Assembly (NCBI GenBank): GCA_903642325.1
Contig: CAHJWM010000055.1
Location: 1 to 32,053, forward strand
Source of the DNA: Myxococcales bacterium
GTDB taxonomy: Bacteria; Myxococcota_A; Polyangia; Polyangiales; Polyangiaceae
DNA length: 32,053 bases
Reading direction: 5' to 3'
The notes under the pieces are model-generated. The model did not search any database, was not told the origin of the DNA, and worked only from the letters and a program-made list of their open reading frames with translations. Made by a program: the position numbers and the translations under genes. Shown here piece by piece: positions 24,504 through 32,053 of the stretch. How positions within the stretch are numbered: the first letter of the stretch is position 1; each line of letters opens with the position of its first letter.

Positions 24504-25334
24504 ATGCATCGAACCGTCGCTAGACTTTTGCCCTGCCTCGCGCCGTGCGCTTTCCTAGTCGCGCTCGCGCCGCTGTCTTGCGGTGGGCCCCAAGACAGCA
24601 GCGCATTGGATCCGCAGCAAGGTGCCGGAACGCTCGGGCCCGCCGCGCCCGCGCCGTCTACTGCGCCGCCTGCGCCCTCTGCGGCGGCGCCCGCGCCTCG
24701 CCCGCACAACCCGGGCTGCGCGCCGCCAACTGGCGTCAGCAACGCGCCCCGCAGCATCGCTGAGACGGTCGCGATGTTGAATGCCATGCCCAAGCCCGTG
24801 ACGCTGCCGTGTTTTCTGGAGGCACTCGCTCGGCCGCTCGAAATCAGCGCCACCAACAGCGTCTTCAGCGCGCAACCATCGCAAGGCCCAGGTACGCCGC
24901 GCATCTTCTTGTTTCGCGACCCGAACACGATGTCGATCGTGCCCGCTGGCTCCGGCGCGCCATTACTCGAGTTCGGCGAGCAGCGGCCGAACTACCGCTC
25001 TCTCAAAGCCGAGATCGAGTTTCCGGTCATTGCCGAGCTGTCCCCGACCGCTCCGTTCGAGCGGGTGCTCTTCAGTGATCAAGTGACGACCTGCGGCGTG
25101 TGCCACTCCGCGGAGGTGGTCGAGTCCAACCTGTCCGGCGTCAATCACTACGTTTCGCAATCACTGCGGCCCTTTCGCCAAGACCTGGTCAGCACGGCCT
25201 TTTTGCAGCAAGAGCTCGCCGTGTGCGACCGCACTCTCGAGCCGGGTCGCTGCGCCATGCTCGATGGCCTACTTGGTTGGGGCCCGGTCACCGATCACGC
25301 GTTTCCGGCCGATATGGCCACGTTCGGCAGTTAG
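24504..25334 (+). CDS. Exported lipoprotein with a single CxxCH motif
   Basis: A 276-residue protein. A hydrophobic signal (LLPCLAPCAFLVALAPLSC) ends in a probable lipidated Cys C26, followed by a Pro/Ala-rich linker to about residue 68. The globular part begins near CAPPTGVSNAPRSIAETVAM. It carries one heme-c-type motif CGVCH (C197, C200, H201) and other Cys (C72, C103, and two in AVCDRTLEPGRCAML). CxxCH in an exported protein can bind covalent heme or serve as a thiol or metal site; one motif alone does not decide. I do not recognise the family. It lies between the topoisomerase-helicase gene and the Lhr gene on the same strand, but each gap is about 165 bases, so a shared operon or role is doubtful. 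Confidence 0.7.
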   Translation: MHRTVARLLPCLAPCAFLVALAPLSCGGPQDSSALDPQQGAGTLGPAAPAPSTAPPAPSAAAPAPRPHNPGCAPPTGVSNAPRSIAETVAMLNAMPKPVTLPCFLEALARPLEISATNSVFSAQPSQGPGTPRIFLFRDPNTMSIVPAGSGAPLLEFGEQRPNYRSLKAEIEFPVIAELSPTAPFERVLFSDQVTTCGVCHSAEVVESNLSGVNHYVSQSLRPFRQDLVSTAFLQQELAVCDRTLEPGRCAMLDGLLGWGPVTDHAFPADMATFGS

Positions 25335-25499
25335 GCGGGCGCGGAGCCACGGCCTTTGGCCAGCGAACCGCCGCCTGAGCGTTGCGACAGGCGCGGGCGC
25401 CTCCGCCGCGGGTGTCGCCGCTGAAAATCGCCTGGAGCGCGCCGGTGTCTTCAGCTAATTCTGAAGGGCCGCTCCGTCCGTGAGCGGTTCAGCGAGACC

Positions 25500-28400
25500 A
25501 TGCCTCTTTCCGCATTTCACGTTGCCGTTCAGCGTTGGTTCAGCGAGCGGCTGGGCGAGCCTACGCCGCCACAGCGCGAAGGTTGGCCCGCGATCCGGGG
25601 CGGCAAGCACACGCTCATTGCCGCGCCCACCGGCTCGGGCAAAACCTTGGCCGCGTTCCTCTGTGCCCTCGACGGGCTACTGGTACGTGGCGTCGCGCTC
25701 GAAGCGACCACGCAGGTGCTGTACATCTCGCCGTTGAAGGCGCTCGCCAGCGACATACAAAAGAATCTGGAGGCGCCGCTAGCAGAGATTCGCGCGCTCG
25801 ACCCGAGCTTGCCGGAGGTGCGCGTTTGCGTGCGCACGGGCGATACGTCCGCCAAGAGCCGGGCGGCGATGACCAAACGCCCGCCCCACATCTTGGTCAC
25901 CACGCCAGAATCGGCCTACATCTTGCTAACCAGCGAGGGCGGGCGGCAGATGCTGAGCTCCGTACGCACGGTGATCGTGGACGAGATCCACGCCCTCGCG
26001 CGTGATAAGCGCGGCTCCCACCTGGCCCTCACGCTCGAACGCCTGGACGCGCTCGCGGGCCGCTCCGTGCAACGCATCGGCTTGTCCGCCACCCAAAAGC
26101 CACTCGAGGAAGTGGCGCGCTTCCTGGTGGGTGTGGGCCGCGACTGCGTGCTCGTGGACGCGGGTCATCTGCGGGAGATCGATCTCGGCATCGAGCTGCC
26201 GCCGTCGCCGCTGACCGCGGTTTGCTCACATGAAGTGTGGGACGAAATTTACGAACGAATCGCGACGCTCATCCGTGAGCACCGGACCACGTTGGTGTTC
26301 GTCAATACACGCAAGATGGCAGAGCGCGTGGCCGCGCGGCTTGGGTCCCGTCTCGGGCAAGCCGGAGTCGCCTGCCACCATGGAAGTCTGGCCGCGCCTC
26401 GCCGCCATGACGCGGAGCAACGCCTCAAGAGAGGCGAGCTCAAAGTGCTGGTCGCGACCGCCTCGCTCGAGCTCGGTATCGACATCGGGGATGTCGACCT
26501 CGTGCTTCAGATCGGGGCTTCGCGCTCCATCGCGACGCTGCTCCAGCGCGTGGGCCGCGCCGGTCACGGCGTGCGGCGCACGCCAAAAGGCCGCGTGTTT
26601 CCCCTTACTTTGGACGAGCTGGTGGAGGCGGCGGCGCTCCTCCGCAGTATTCGCGCCGGGAACCTCGACCGCACCCCGCAGCCCGGGCGGCCACTCGACA
26701 TTTTGGCGCAACAGATCGTGGCCGCTTGCGTCGCCGAGACGTGGGACGAGGCGTTGTTGTTTCAAATGTTGCGGCGCGCCTGGCCGTACCGTGAGCTCAC
26801 GCGCCGCGACTTCGACGAAGTCGTGAAGATGCACACCGAAGGCCGCTGGGCGCTCCTCCACCGCGACGGCGTTGGGCAGCGGCTGCGGGCAACTCGGCGG
26901 GCGCGTTTGACCGCAATCACCTCGGGCGGGGCGATCGCCGACAACGCGGATTATCAGGTCGTCCTCGACCCCGAAGGGACACTGGTCGGCACGCTGAACG
27001 AGGATTTCGCGATCGAGTCCAACGGTGGAGACATCTTCCAACTGGGTACGGCATCGTGGCGTATCCTGCGCGTCAGCGGCGGCGTGGTGCGCGTCGCAGA
27101 CGCGCAGGGCTCACCCCCCACGATCCCCTTCTGGCTCGGTGAAGCGCCAGCGCGCACGCGCGAGCTGTCGAACGAGATTTCGCGCCTGCGCGAGCACGCC
27201 CTGCTCGATCAGCCGCTGATCGCCGGCGAGATCGGCGAGGCGGCGGCGCTTCAGCTCGCCGAATATGTCTCAGCTGGGGTGAGTGTGCTGGGCGTCGTGC
27301 CGACCCAGCGGCGGGTCGTTTTGGAGCGCTTCTTCGATGAAAGTGGCGGCATGCAGTTGGTCTTGCATGCACCGTTCGGCGGCCGCATCAATCGGGCGTG
27401 GGGTCTGGCCTTGCGCAAGCGCTTCTGCCGCGGCTTTGGCTTCGAGTTGCAAGCCGCTGCCAATGAAGAAGCGATCGTGCTTTCGCTCGGCCCCCAGCAC
27501 AGCTTTCCGCTCGCGGAAGTGTTCGACTATTTGAGCCCAGAGACGGCGCAGGCGCTCTTGGTGCAAGCGCTCCTGGCCGCGCCCATGTTCAAGACGCGCT
27601 GGCGTTGGAACGTATCGCGCGCCCTGCTCGTCGAGCGCATGCGCGGGGGCAAGCGCACCGCGCCCCCGCTCGTGCGCATGCGCGCGGACGATCTTCTGGC
27701 CGCGAGCTTTCCCGCGGCCGTGGCCTGTGGCGAAACCTTGCCGCCCGGCGACATCGAGGTGCCCATGGACCACCCTCTCGTCCGTCAAACGGTCTTCGAC
27801 TGTTTGAATGAGGCGCTGGACATCGAGGGATTTTTGGCCGTACTACGCGATTTACGCGATGGCCGCATCGAGCGCGTTGCGATCGATTCGCCGGCCCCCT
27901 CGGTGTTCGCGCATGGCATTTTAGCGGCTCAGCCGTACACGTTCTTGGACGACGCACCGCTCGAAGAGCGGCGCACGCAGGCGGTGATCAGCCGCCGCAC
28001 GCTGGACGTAAAGTCAGCGGACGAGCTCGGCGCGCTCGATCCCGACGCCATCCGTCGCGTGCGCGAAGAAGCATGGCCGGCGCCGACCTCCGCCGAAGAG
28101 GTCCATGAAGCGCTGCTTTGGATGGGCTATGCAACGGTAGCAGAAGCTCGGCCCTGGTCGGATTGGATGCAAGAGCTCGCGCGTGCCGGCCGCATAGAGC
28201 TCGTGGGTGATCGCTACTTTGCCTTCGAGGCATCGCGCGAGCCAAAAGAAATATGGCGCGGCCGCCTGGAAGCGCTCGGCCCCATCTGCAGTGATGATCC
28301 ACTTTTGCTCGAGCTGGAGAGCGAAGGCTTCGCGCTCCGTGGCCGCTTCGAAGGCCGCGCAGGTTGGTGCAGCCGGCGTCTGCTCGCGCGCATTCACCGT

Positions 28401-29366
28401 TATACGCTGGAGGGTCTGAGAAAAGAGATCGAGCCCGTGACTGGTCTAGAATTTCTGCGCTTTTTAGCGGCCTGGCAGCACTTGGATGCGGACAAGCAGC
28501 TGGACGGGCCGCGCGGCGTGCTGGAAGTGATCCGCAAGCTTGCCGCGTTCGAAGTGCCCGCGCTGGCTTGGGAGGCGAGTGTGCTGCCGGCGCGCGTTCG
28601 CGGTTACAAGCGGGAATGGCTGGACGAGCTCACGCTATCGGGAGAGGTCGTGTGGGGCCGCCTGTGGGGCAGCGGCGCGGCGCCGATCCGCAGCACGCCC
28701 GTGTGTCTCGTCCCACGGGATCACTTGGAATCTTGGCTCGGGCTGTCGAACGCTCCGCAGGCGTCCGAGCTTGGCCACGCGGCTGAGTTGATCCATGGCT
28801 TGCTTGCCGCGCGCGGGGCCATGTTCGCGCAAGGCTTGCAGCGCACCTCCGACCTTCATATGGACGAGCTCGATGAAGGCTTGGCCGAGCTCATCGCGCG
28901 CGGGCTCGTCACCTGTGATTCGTTCGGCGGTTTGCGATCGCTATTACTCACGCCGTCCAAGCGCCGCTCGGCGGTAAAAATGGCCGGCCGCTGGAGCCTG
29001 CTTCGGCCAGGAAAGCTCGAGGCGCCGCCGGCGGAGTTCGTCGCACGGCAATTACTGCAGCGCACGGGCGTCGTTTTTCGAAAGACGGTGGCGCGTGAGA
29101 AGCAGCCGCTGCCCTGGCGTGACTTGCTCCGGGTGCTGCGTACCCTCGAAGCCCGCGGTGATGTACGCGGTGGTCGCTTCGTGGCGGGCTTCGATGGCGA
29201 GCAATATGCCCTGCCTGAAGCCATCACCCTGCTGCGTGCCGTGCGGCGTCGCGGCCCCGGCGAGCCCCTCCATGCGTCCGCCGCCGATCCTCTCAACTTC
29301 CGCGGTATCCTCACCCCCGACGAGCGCGTTTCGCCACTCTCTCGTCAAAAGGTATTGGTCGCCTAG
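25500..29366 (+). CDS. lhr: Lhr-family DEAD/DEAH-box helicase, long form
   Basis: A 1288-residue superfamily 2 helicase. Motif I APTGSGKT (42-49), Ia ISPLKALASDI, TTPES (134-138), motif II DEIH (161-164), motif III SAT (196-198), FVNTRKMAE (267-275), VATASLELGIDIGDVDLVLQ (318-337) and motif VI QRVGRAGH (349-356) are all intact and typical of Lhr. After the two RecA folds comes the Lhr core with winged-helix and beta-sheet regions to about residue 860. More than 400 further residues follow, as in long bacterial Lhr proteins, whose C-terminal part is winged-helix and glycosylase-like (family knowledge; not all landmarks checked). Lhr is a 3'-5' single-strand DNA translocase unwinding DNA or RNA-DNA hybrids and is linked to repair. 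It follows the TopoIII-RecQ gene on the same strand. Confidence 0.92.
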   Translation: MPLSAFHVAVQRWFSERLGEPTPPQREGWPAIRGGKHTLIAAPTGSGKTLAAFLCALDGLLVRGVALEATTQVLYISPLKALASDIQKNLEAPLAEIRALDPSLPEVRVCVRTGDTSAKSRAAMTKRPPHILVTTPESAYILLTSEGGRQMLSSVRTVIVDEIHALARDKRGSHLALTLERLDALAGRSVQRIGLSATQKPLEEVARFLVGVGRDCVLVDAGHLREIDLGIELPPSPLTAVCSHEVWDEIYERIATLIREHRTTLVFVNTRKMAERVAARLGSRLGQAGVACHHGSLAAPRRHDAEQRLKRGELKVLVATASLELGIDIGDVDLVLQIGASRSIATLLQRVGRAGHGVRRTPKGRVFPLTLDELVEAAALLRSIRAGNLDRTPQPGRPLDILAQQIVAACVAETWDEALLFQMLRRAWPYRELTRRDFDEVVKMHTEGRWALLHRDGVGQRLRATRRARLTAITSGGAIADNADYQVVLDPEGTLVGTLNEDFAIESNGGDIFQLGTASWRILRVSGGVVRVADAQGSPPTIPFWLGEAPARTRELSNEISRLREHALLDQPLIAGEIGEAAALQLAEYVSAGVSVLGVVPTQRRVVLERFFDESGGMQLVLHAPFGGRINRAWGLALRKRFCRGFGFELQAAANEEAIVLSLGPQHSFPLAEVFDYLSPETAQALLVQALLAAPMFKTRWRWNVSRALLVERMRGGKRTAPPLVRMRADDLLAASFPAAVACGETLPPGDIEVPMDHPLVRQTVFDCLNEALDIEGFLAVLRDLRDGRIERVAIDSPAPSVFAHGILAAQPYTFLDDAPLEERRTQAVISRRTLDVKSADELGALDPDAIRRVREEAWPAPTSAEEVHEALLWMGYATVAEARPWSDWMQELARAGRIELVGDRYFAFEASREPKEIWRGRLEALGPICSDDPLLLELESEGFALRGRFEGRAGWCSRRLLARIHRYTLEGLRKEIEPVTGLEFLRFLAAWQHLDADKQLDGPRGVLEVIRKLAAFEVPALAWEASVLPARVRGYKREWLDELTLSGEVVWGRLWGSGAAPIRSTPVCLVPRDHLESWLGLSNAPQASELGHAAELIHGLLAARGAMFAQGLQRTSDLHMDELDEGLAELIARGLVTCDSFGGLRSLLLTPSKRRSAVKMAGRWSLLRPGKLEAPPAEFVARQLLQRTGVVFRKTVAREKQPLPWRDLLRVLRTLEARGDVRGGRFVAGFDGEQYALPEAITLLRAVRRRGPGEPLHASAADPLNFRGILTPDERVSPLSRQKVLVA

Positions 29367-29428
29367 GGCCTCCGGCGACAATTGCCGGTGCCGGGTGCGT
29401 CCCGATCCGATTCTCTAGGGAACGGTTC

Positions 29429-29465
29429 ATCGCGGTTCGATTATTATCGCGCTGAAGATTTTTTT
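29429..29465 (+). terminator. Weak candidate terminator after lhr
   Basis: Two CGCG boxes (29431-29434 and 29448-29451) could pair, and a run of seven T follows at 29459-29465. The stem is short and the loop long. It lies in the gap between the convergent lhr and hydrolase genes. Confidence 0.22.
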
Positions 29466-29487
29466 GGGGTGCTCCTGTGCGGCGCGC

Positions 29488-30291
29488 TCAGCGGGGTGGC
29501 GACAGAAATTCATGGACCGCGGTAGTGAAGGCGGCGGGAGCCGTGAGCATGGCCACGTGCTGCTGACCTGCGAGCCGGCATACGCGCGCGTCGGGCAAGC
29601 GTTGGGCGAGGGCCTCCGCTCCGGCGATCATGCGCTGCGGGCTCGTGCCACCAATCAGCATCAGGGTTGGCACCCGCACGCGCGCAAGCTCCGCCGGTTC
29701 GAGCGAGAACGCGCGTTGTACGCGGGAATCATAGGGCACCGTGTGCGCGAGCGCGCTCACCATCTGACTCCAAGCCGGGCCGTTCTTCATCGCTTGCAGG
29801 TCGCTGTCCGTCGCCCGTGGACCTTCGCGTAAGAAAGTCTCCACCGCCAGCTCGCGTTGCCCCGCCGCCAAAAGCGCGTCCAGCCGCTCGGGCAAATCTG
29901 CGGCAATGCGATCGGCCTCGCCGAAAAACACCGGCGGCTCGTACGCGACCAGCCGTTCGAGCTTGTCGGGCTGGTGGGCGGCGACCTGAAAACAAAGCAG
30001 CGCCCCCGATGAATGCCCGAGTAGGTCAATCGGCCCGGGAATGGCCCGCAACAGCGCGAGGATATCCTCGACCTCGCGCTCCGGCGCGTAGGGCGCGCGG
30101 TCGCCACTCTTGCCGCGGCCCCGTCGATCGATGACGTACACGCAGCGATCGCGCGCGAGCGCTTGCACGGTGTTCGTCCACAGGTGCGCCCCGAACAAAG
30201 CCCCCGACACGACCACTAGCGCACGCCCGTCCCCATAGCTCTCAGCGCAGACCGCCGTGCCGTCTGCGGATTCGACCAGAAGCTCTGCCAT
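29488..30291 (-). CDS. Alpha/beta-fold hydrolase
   Basis: A 267-residue soluble protein. The fold is shown by VVVSGALFGAHLW (oxyanion strand and loop), VIDRRGRGKSGD (53-64), the nucleophile elbow GHSSG (92-96, S94), PTLMLIGGTSP, and the catalytic His in GQQHVAML (H245). It resembles esterase or peroxidase-like hydrolases of the family. The acid after strand 6 is usually an Asp in GG-D-SP, and here the position is Thr (GGTSP), so the acid must come from elsewhere or activity may be altered. There is no signal peptide. The gene converges on lhr with about 120 bases between. Substrate unknown. Confidence 0.85.
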   Translation of the reverse strand: MAELLVESADGTAVCAESYGDGRALVVVSGALFGAHLWTNTVQALARDRCVYVIDRRGRGKSGDRAPYAPEREVEDILALLRAIPGPIDLLGHSSGALLCFQVAAHQPDKLERLVAYEPPVFFGEADRIAADLPERLDALLAAGQRELAVETFLREGPRATDSDLQAMKNGPAWSQMVSALAHTVPYDSRVQRAFSLEPAELARVRVPTLMLIGGTSPQRMIAGAEALAQRLPDARVCRLAGQQHVAMLTAPAAFTTAVHEFLSPPR

Positions 30292-30571
30292 CGCTCGACC
30301 CTAGCGCGACGGCTGGGCGAGGTGCGTGACGAAAAACACTTCGCGCCCAACAGACGTGGCATTTCCGGCCCAAATTCGTGAGCGAGCGTCGCTCCAAGCG
30401 CTCGATGCGCAGCGTGGTGTGCGGCATCGAACGGAGGCATCCGGGCGATGATGCGATTGTGAAGGGCAGCCAAGAGGGCTCACGGCTCTCATTCCGGGAA
30501 GGCTCGGAGCTCTGCGCCCGCGGCAGCTCGTCAGAGCCCGGATTGACTGAGCGCCAGGGTGCGACGAGGCG
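30292..30571. other. Intergenic stretch between hydrolase and DUF4169-like gene
   Basis: About 280 bases in which I see no supportable gene, repeat or terminator. It should hold the promoter of the hydrolase on the minus strand. The open frames here are short and Arg/Ser-rich. Confidence 0.4.
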
Positions 30572-30787
30572 TTAGTCGACGACCTTGGGCGGATCCTCGG
30601 CCAGAGCGGGCGCCGCTTCGAGCCTCGCACCATTGGCCTTGGTTTCGAGCTTCGCCTTTTGCAGCGCGTCGCGTGAGCGTTCCGTATTGGTTCGCCCGTG
30701 CATGCGGCGATTCGTCTCCGCTTGCGTCCGGCGTGCCTGTTTGGCCTTCTGCTTACGAAACTCGTTCAAGTTGGAGATCTTGCTCAA
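30572..30787 (-). CDS. DUF4169-like small basic protein
   Basis: A 71-residue protein beginning at a TTG (30787), with GAGGGC a few bases upstream. The N-terminus SKISNLNEFRKQKAKQARR, then ETNRRMHGRTNTERSRDA, matches the DUF4169 pattern (start, Asn-Leu, R-K-x-K, then A-x2-N-R-x3-G-R-T-x2-E). That family is small, charged and largely helical, with no known role. The open frame runs up to 30937, but the upstream part is unlike the family and Cys/Arg-rich, so TTG is preferred. It is divergent from the DUF3309-like gene. Confidence 0.68.
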   Translation of the reverse strand: MSKISNLNEFRKQKAKQARRTQAETNRRMHGRTNTERSRDALQKAKLETKANGARLEAAPALAEDPPKVVD

Positions 30788-30994
30788 GCTGCCCTCGACT
30801 CGATACAGGGGGCGACCGCGTTCGCATGTGCGCGGCGGCCACGTCAACTGGAACGCACACCGAGACTGATTGCGACAGGCACCGAGTCGATTTCCCGGGG
30901 AAGTGGCCTCCATGTGCTGTCTAACTTTGGCCGCCAAATTGCATTGCGGTCAACCGAACGCGGCGCTCGGCGCCCCACAAGCAAAGGCACGGCA

Positions 30995-31141
30995 ATGTTT
31001 ACGATCCTCCTCATCATCCTGGTCTTGGCCCTCCTCGGTGGCGGCCTTGGGCACTCCCGTTTCGGCTACGCAGGCTGGTCCCCCGCCGGCGTGCTGATCG
31101 TGATTTTGCTGCTCCTAATGTTTACGGGCCACCGCATGTAA
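30995..31141 (+). CDS. DUF3309-like small membrane protein
   Basis: A 48-residue protein with a helix (FTILLIILVLALLGGGLG), a short loop with aromatic/Gly residues (HSRFGYAGWSPAG), and a second helix (VLIVILLLLMF). This is the layout of DUF3309 proteins, tiny two-helix inner-membrane proteins of unknown function. The ribosome site AAAGG lies nine bases before ATG 30995. The same frame is open far upstream (to 30698), but only this part has the membrane character. Confidence 0.75.
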   Translation: MFTILLIILVLALLGGGLGHSRFGYAGWSPAGVLIVILLLLMFTGHRM

Positions 31142-31270
31142 GTTGAAGGCTAAGTGAAGGCGGGTTCACGCGGCCGCGGTTCGCCCACGTGGCCCGCTCC
31201 GTCATGGTCGAAAAATGCCAAACGAGCGGGCGTCGGCTCGGCGAAGCTGCGGCGCCCGCCGGCTCCCGCG

Positions 31271-31546
31271 TCAATCGCCCGCACGCCGCCCGGAAGTGCG
31301 CGGTGCGAGCGCCAAAGAGGCAGGCATTTTCGCGCGCCGTGAAACATAAGAGCGCTTGCCGGCGCTCTCTGCGTACAACGTGCGCAGCGCCTCGATCGAG
31401 GACACCCCCGAATTACGAGCGATCCCGGCATGACCGCGACAAAGCACGACCGCGCGTTGATCGAACGAGATCTCGAGAAGCTCCCGGCCCGTTAGTACAC
31501 GTTGGGGACGAAACGACTCGCACACTTCACAGCGCTGCTGTTCCAT
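31271..31546 (-). CDS. Small Cys-rich, probably zinc-binding protein
   Basis: A 91-residue protein. CEVC near the start (residues 6-9) and LCRGH further on (VVLCRGHAGIARNSG) look like a Cys2-Cys/His zinc site. An orderly segment follows, SSIEALRTLYAESAGKRSYV, ending SRR. The last 20 residues (MPASLALAPRTSGRRAGD) are less ordered. I have seen similar small proteins in Myxococcota genomes but know no function. The composition is more protein-like than the other frames at this site. No strong ribosome site is visible before ATG 31546. Confidence 0.6.
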   Translation of the reverse strand: MEQQRCEVCESFRPQRVLTGRELLEISFDQRAVVLCRGHAGIARNSGVSSIEALRTLYAESAGKRSYVSRRAKMPASLALAPRTSGRRAGD

Positions 31547-31801
31547 CCGCGAATCGTTTCAGGAGCGGCAAGCGCTGGACAACTTTTCTATTTCGGAGCT
31601 TGCGCTAAGCGCACCCGTGGGGGCGCGCTCGGCGCAGCTCTTCCGCGCAAGCCGCGCTCGGCGCAGCTCATGCGAAGCGGATCGACGGCAATCGAGCTTC
31701 GCCGAGAAATGGCGATGGTTTCGAACAGATTCCAAACCATTGTCTCGAACCACGCCGCCGATTCGGCGAACAATTCGCGCGCCCGCGGACATTCACGCCC
31801 C
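31547..31801. other. Divergent upstream region with a 17-bp direct repeat
   Basis: About 255 bases between the Cys-rich protein and the last lipoprotein. It contains CGCGCTCGGCGCAGCTC twice (31624-31640 and 31653-31669), identical and 29 bases apart, start to start. This could be a binding site pair for a regulator of the lipoprotein or a short duplication. No gene is supported. Confidence 0.45.
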
Positions 31802-32053
31802 ATGAACAATCGAAGCGCAGCGGCGGCCGCGGTATGGGCGCAGTTTCCGTTTGCCTTGCTCGTTTTTTCAACACTTCCCGCTTGCAGTAGTGACGCCGCG
31901 CCCGCTAACCCGTCCGGGGTCGCAGGCGCGAACACCAACGGTGGCGCGGGCGGTGCTGGCTCGGGGGGAAGCTCGGTCGGCGGGAGTGGCGGCTCCGCCG
32001 CCGGGGCGGCTGGCTCGGCCGCTGGCGACAGCAGTGCCGCTGCCGGCGGCGGG
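31802..32053 (+). CDS. Gly/Ala/Ser-rich lipoprotein, 3' truncated by the window end
   Basis: The first 84 residues of an exported lipoprotein. The signal is MNNRSAAAAAVWAQFPFALL, then VFSTLPAC with lipobox LPAC (C28). The rest visible is a Gly/Ala/Ser linker (NGGAGGAGSGGSSVGGSGG and more), like the linkers of the two lipoproteins at 6229-7746 and 19367-20353. The functional domain lies beyond the window, so nothing can be said about its role. The frame stays open to the last base. Confidence 0.75.
   Translation, partial: MNNRSAAAAAVWAQFPFALLVFSTLPACSSDAAPANPSGVAGANTNGGAGGAGSGGSSVGGSGGSAAGAAGSAAGDSSAAAGGG

Noticed and set aside
30216-30473. 85-residue minus-strand open frame upstream of the hydrolase
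   Set aside because: Overlaps the hydrolase start, Arg/Ser-rich and without recognisable features.

Overview
The window is GC-rich DNA that looks like a chromosome segment from a myxobacterium of the Polyangia type. This is an inference from gene content. Several lipoproteins carry long Gly/Ala/Ser linkers after the lipobox, many outer-membrane and surface proteins are orphans, there is an orphan hybrid sensor kinase, and one TonB-dependent receptor carries its own TonB-like domain. Topoisomerase III is fused to RecQ. I see no tRNA, rRNA, CRISPR array or intact insertion sequence.

Layout. Positions 1-6000 hold the tail of an MFS exporter, a sigma-32-type sigma factor, an RsuA/RluB-type pseudouridine synthase and a PAS/histidine kinase/receiver protein. 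They end with an ArsB-type permease gene broken by two compensating frameshifts. Positions 6150-8610 hold a ThuA-like surface lipoprotein and a decayed hemerythrin (HHE) gene that can be followed through four frames.

Positions 8767-17488 are the most unusual part. Five minus-strand genes form one apparent operon: Omp85-like barrel, lipoprotein, barrel, lipoprotein, TonB-dependent receptor. The barrel and lipoprotein pair is a tandem duplication with a unit of about 3.29 kb. Each pair has the same 11-nt stop/start overlap, and both pairs have a similar 29-bp promoter-like block upstream. Both lipoproteins keep the residue pattern of an atypical (PI3K/HipA-like) kinase fold: an N-lobe Lys and Glu, D-x4-N, and a later D-x-G. 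That is unexpected for proteins exported across the inner membrane. This cassette is my main candidate for an undescribed system, possibly one for building or modifying the outer membrane or cell surface.

Positions 17671-20353 hold an SDR oxidoreductase with a C-terminal membrane anchor, a small repeat-rich lipoprotein and an exported intradiol-dioxygenase-like lipoprotein. Positions 20579-29366 are a plus-strand nucleic-acid block: a 1253-residue topoisomerase III-RecQ-HRDC fusion, a lipoprotein with a CxxCH motif, and a long Lhr helicase. The fusion joins two enzymes known to work together in decatenation and dissolution of recombination intermediates. Positions 29488-32053 hold an alpha/beta hydrolase, three very small proteins (DUF4169-like, DUF3309-like and a Cys-rich putative zinc protein) and the start of another Gly-rich lipoprotein cut by the window edge.

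All family assignments come from reading motifs in the translations. No database search was run.
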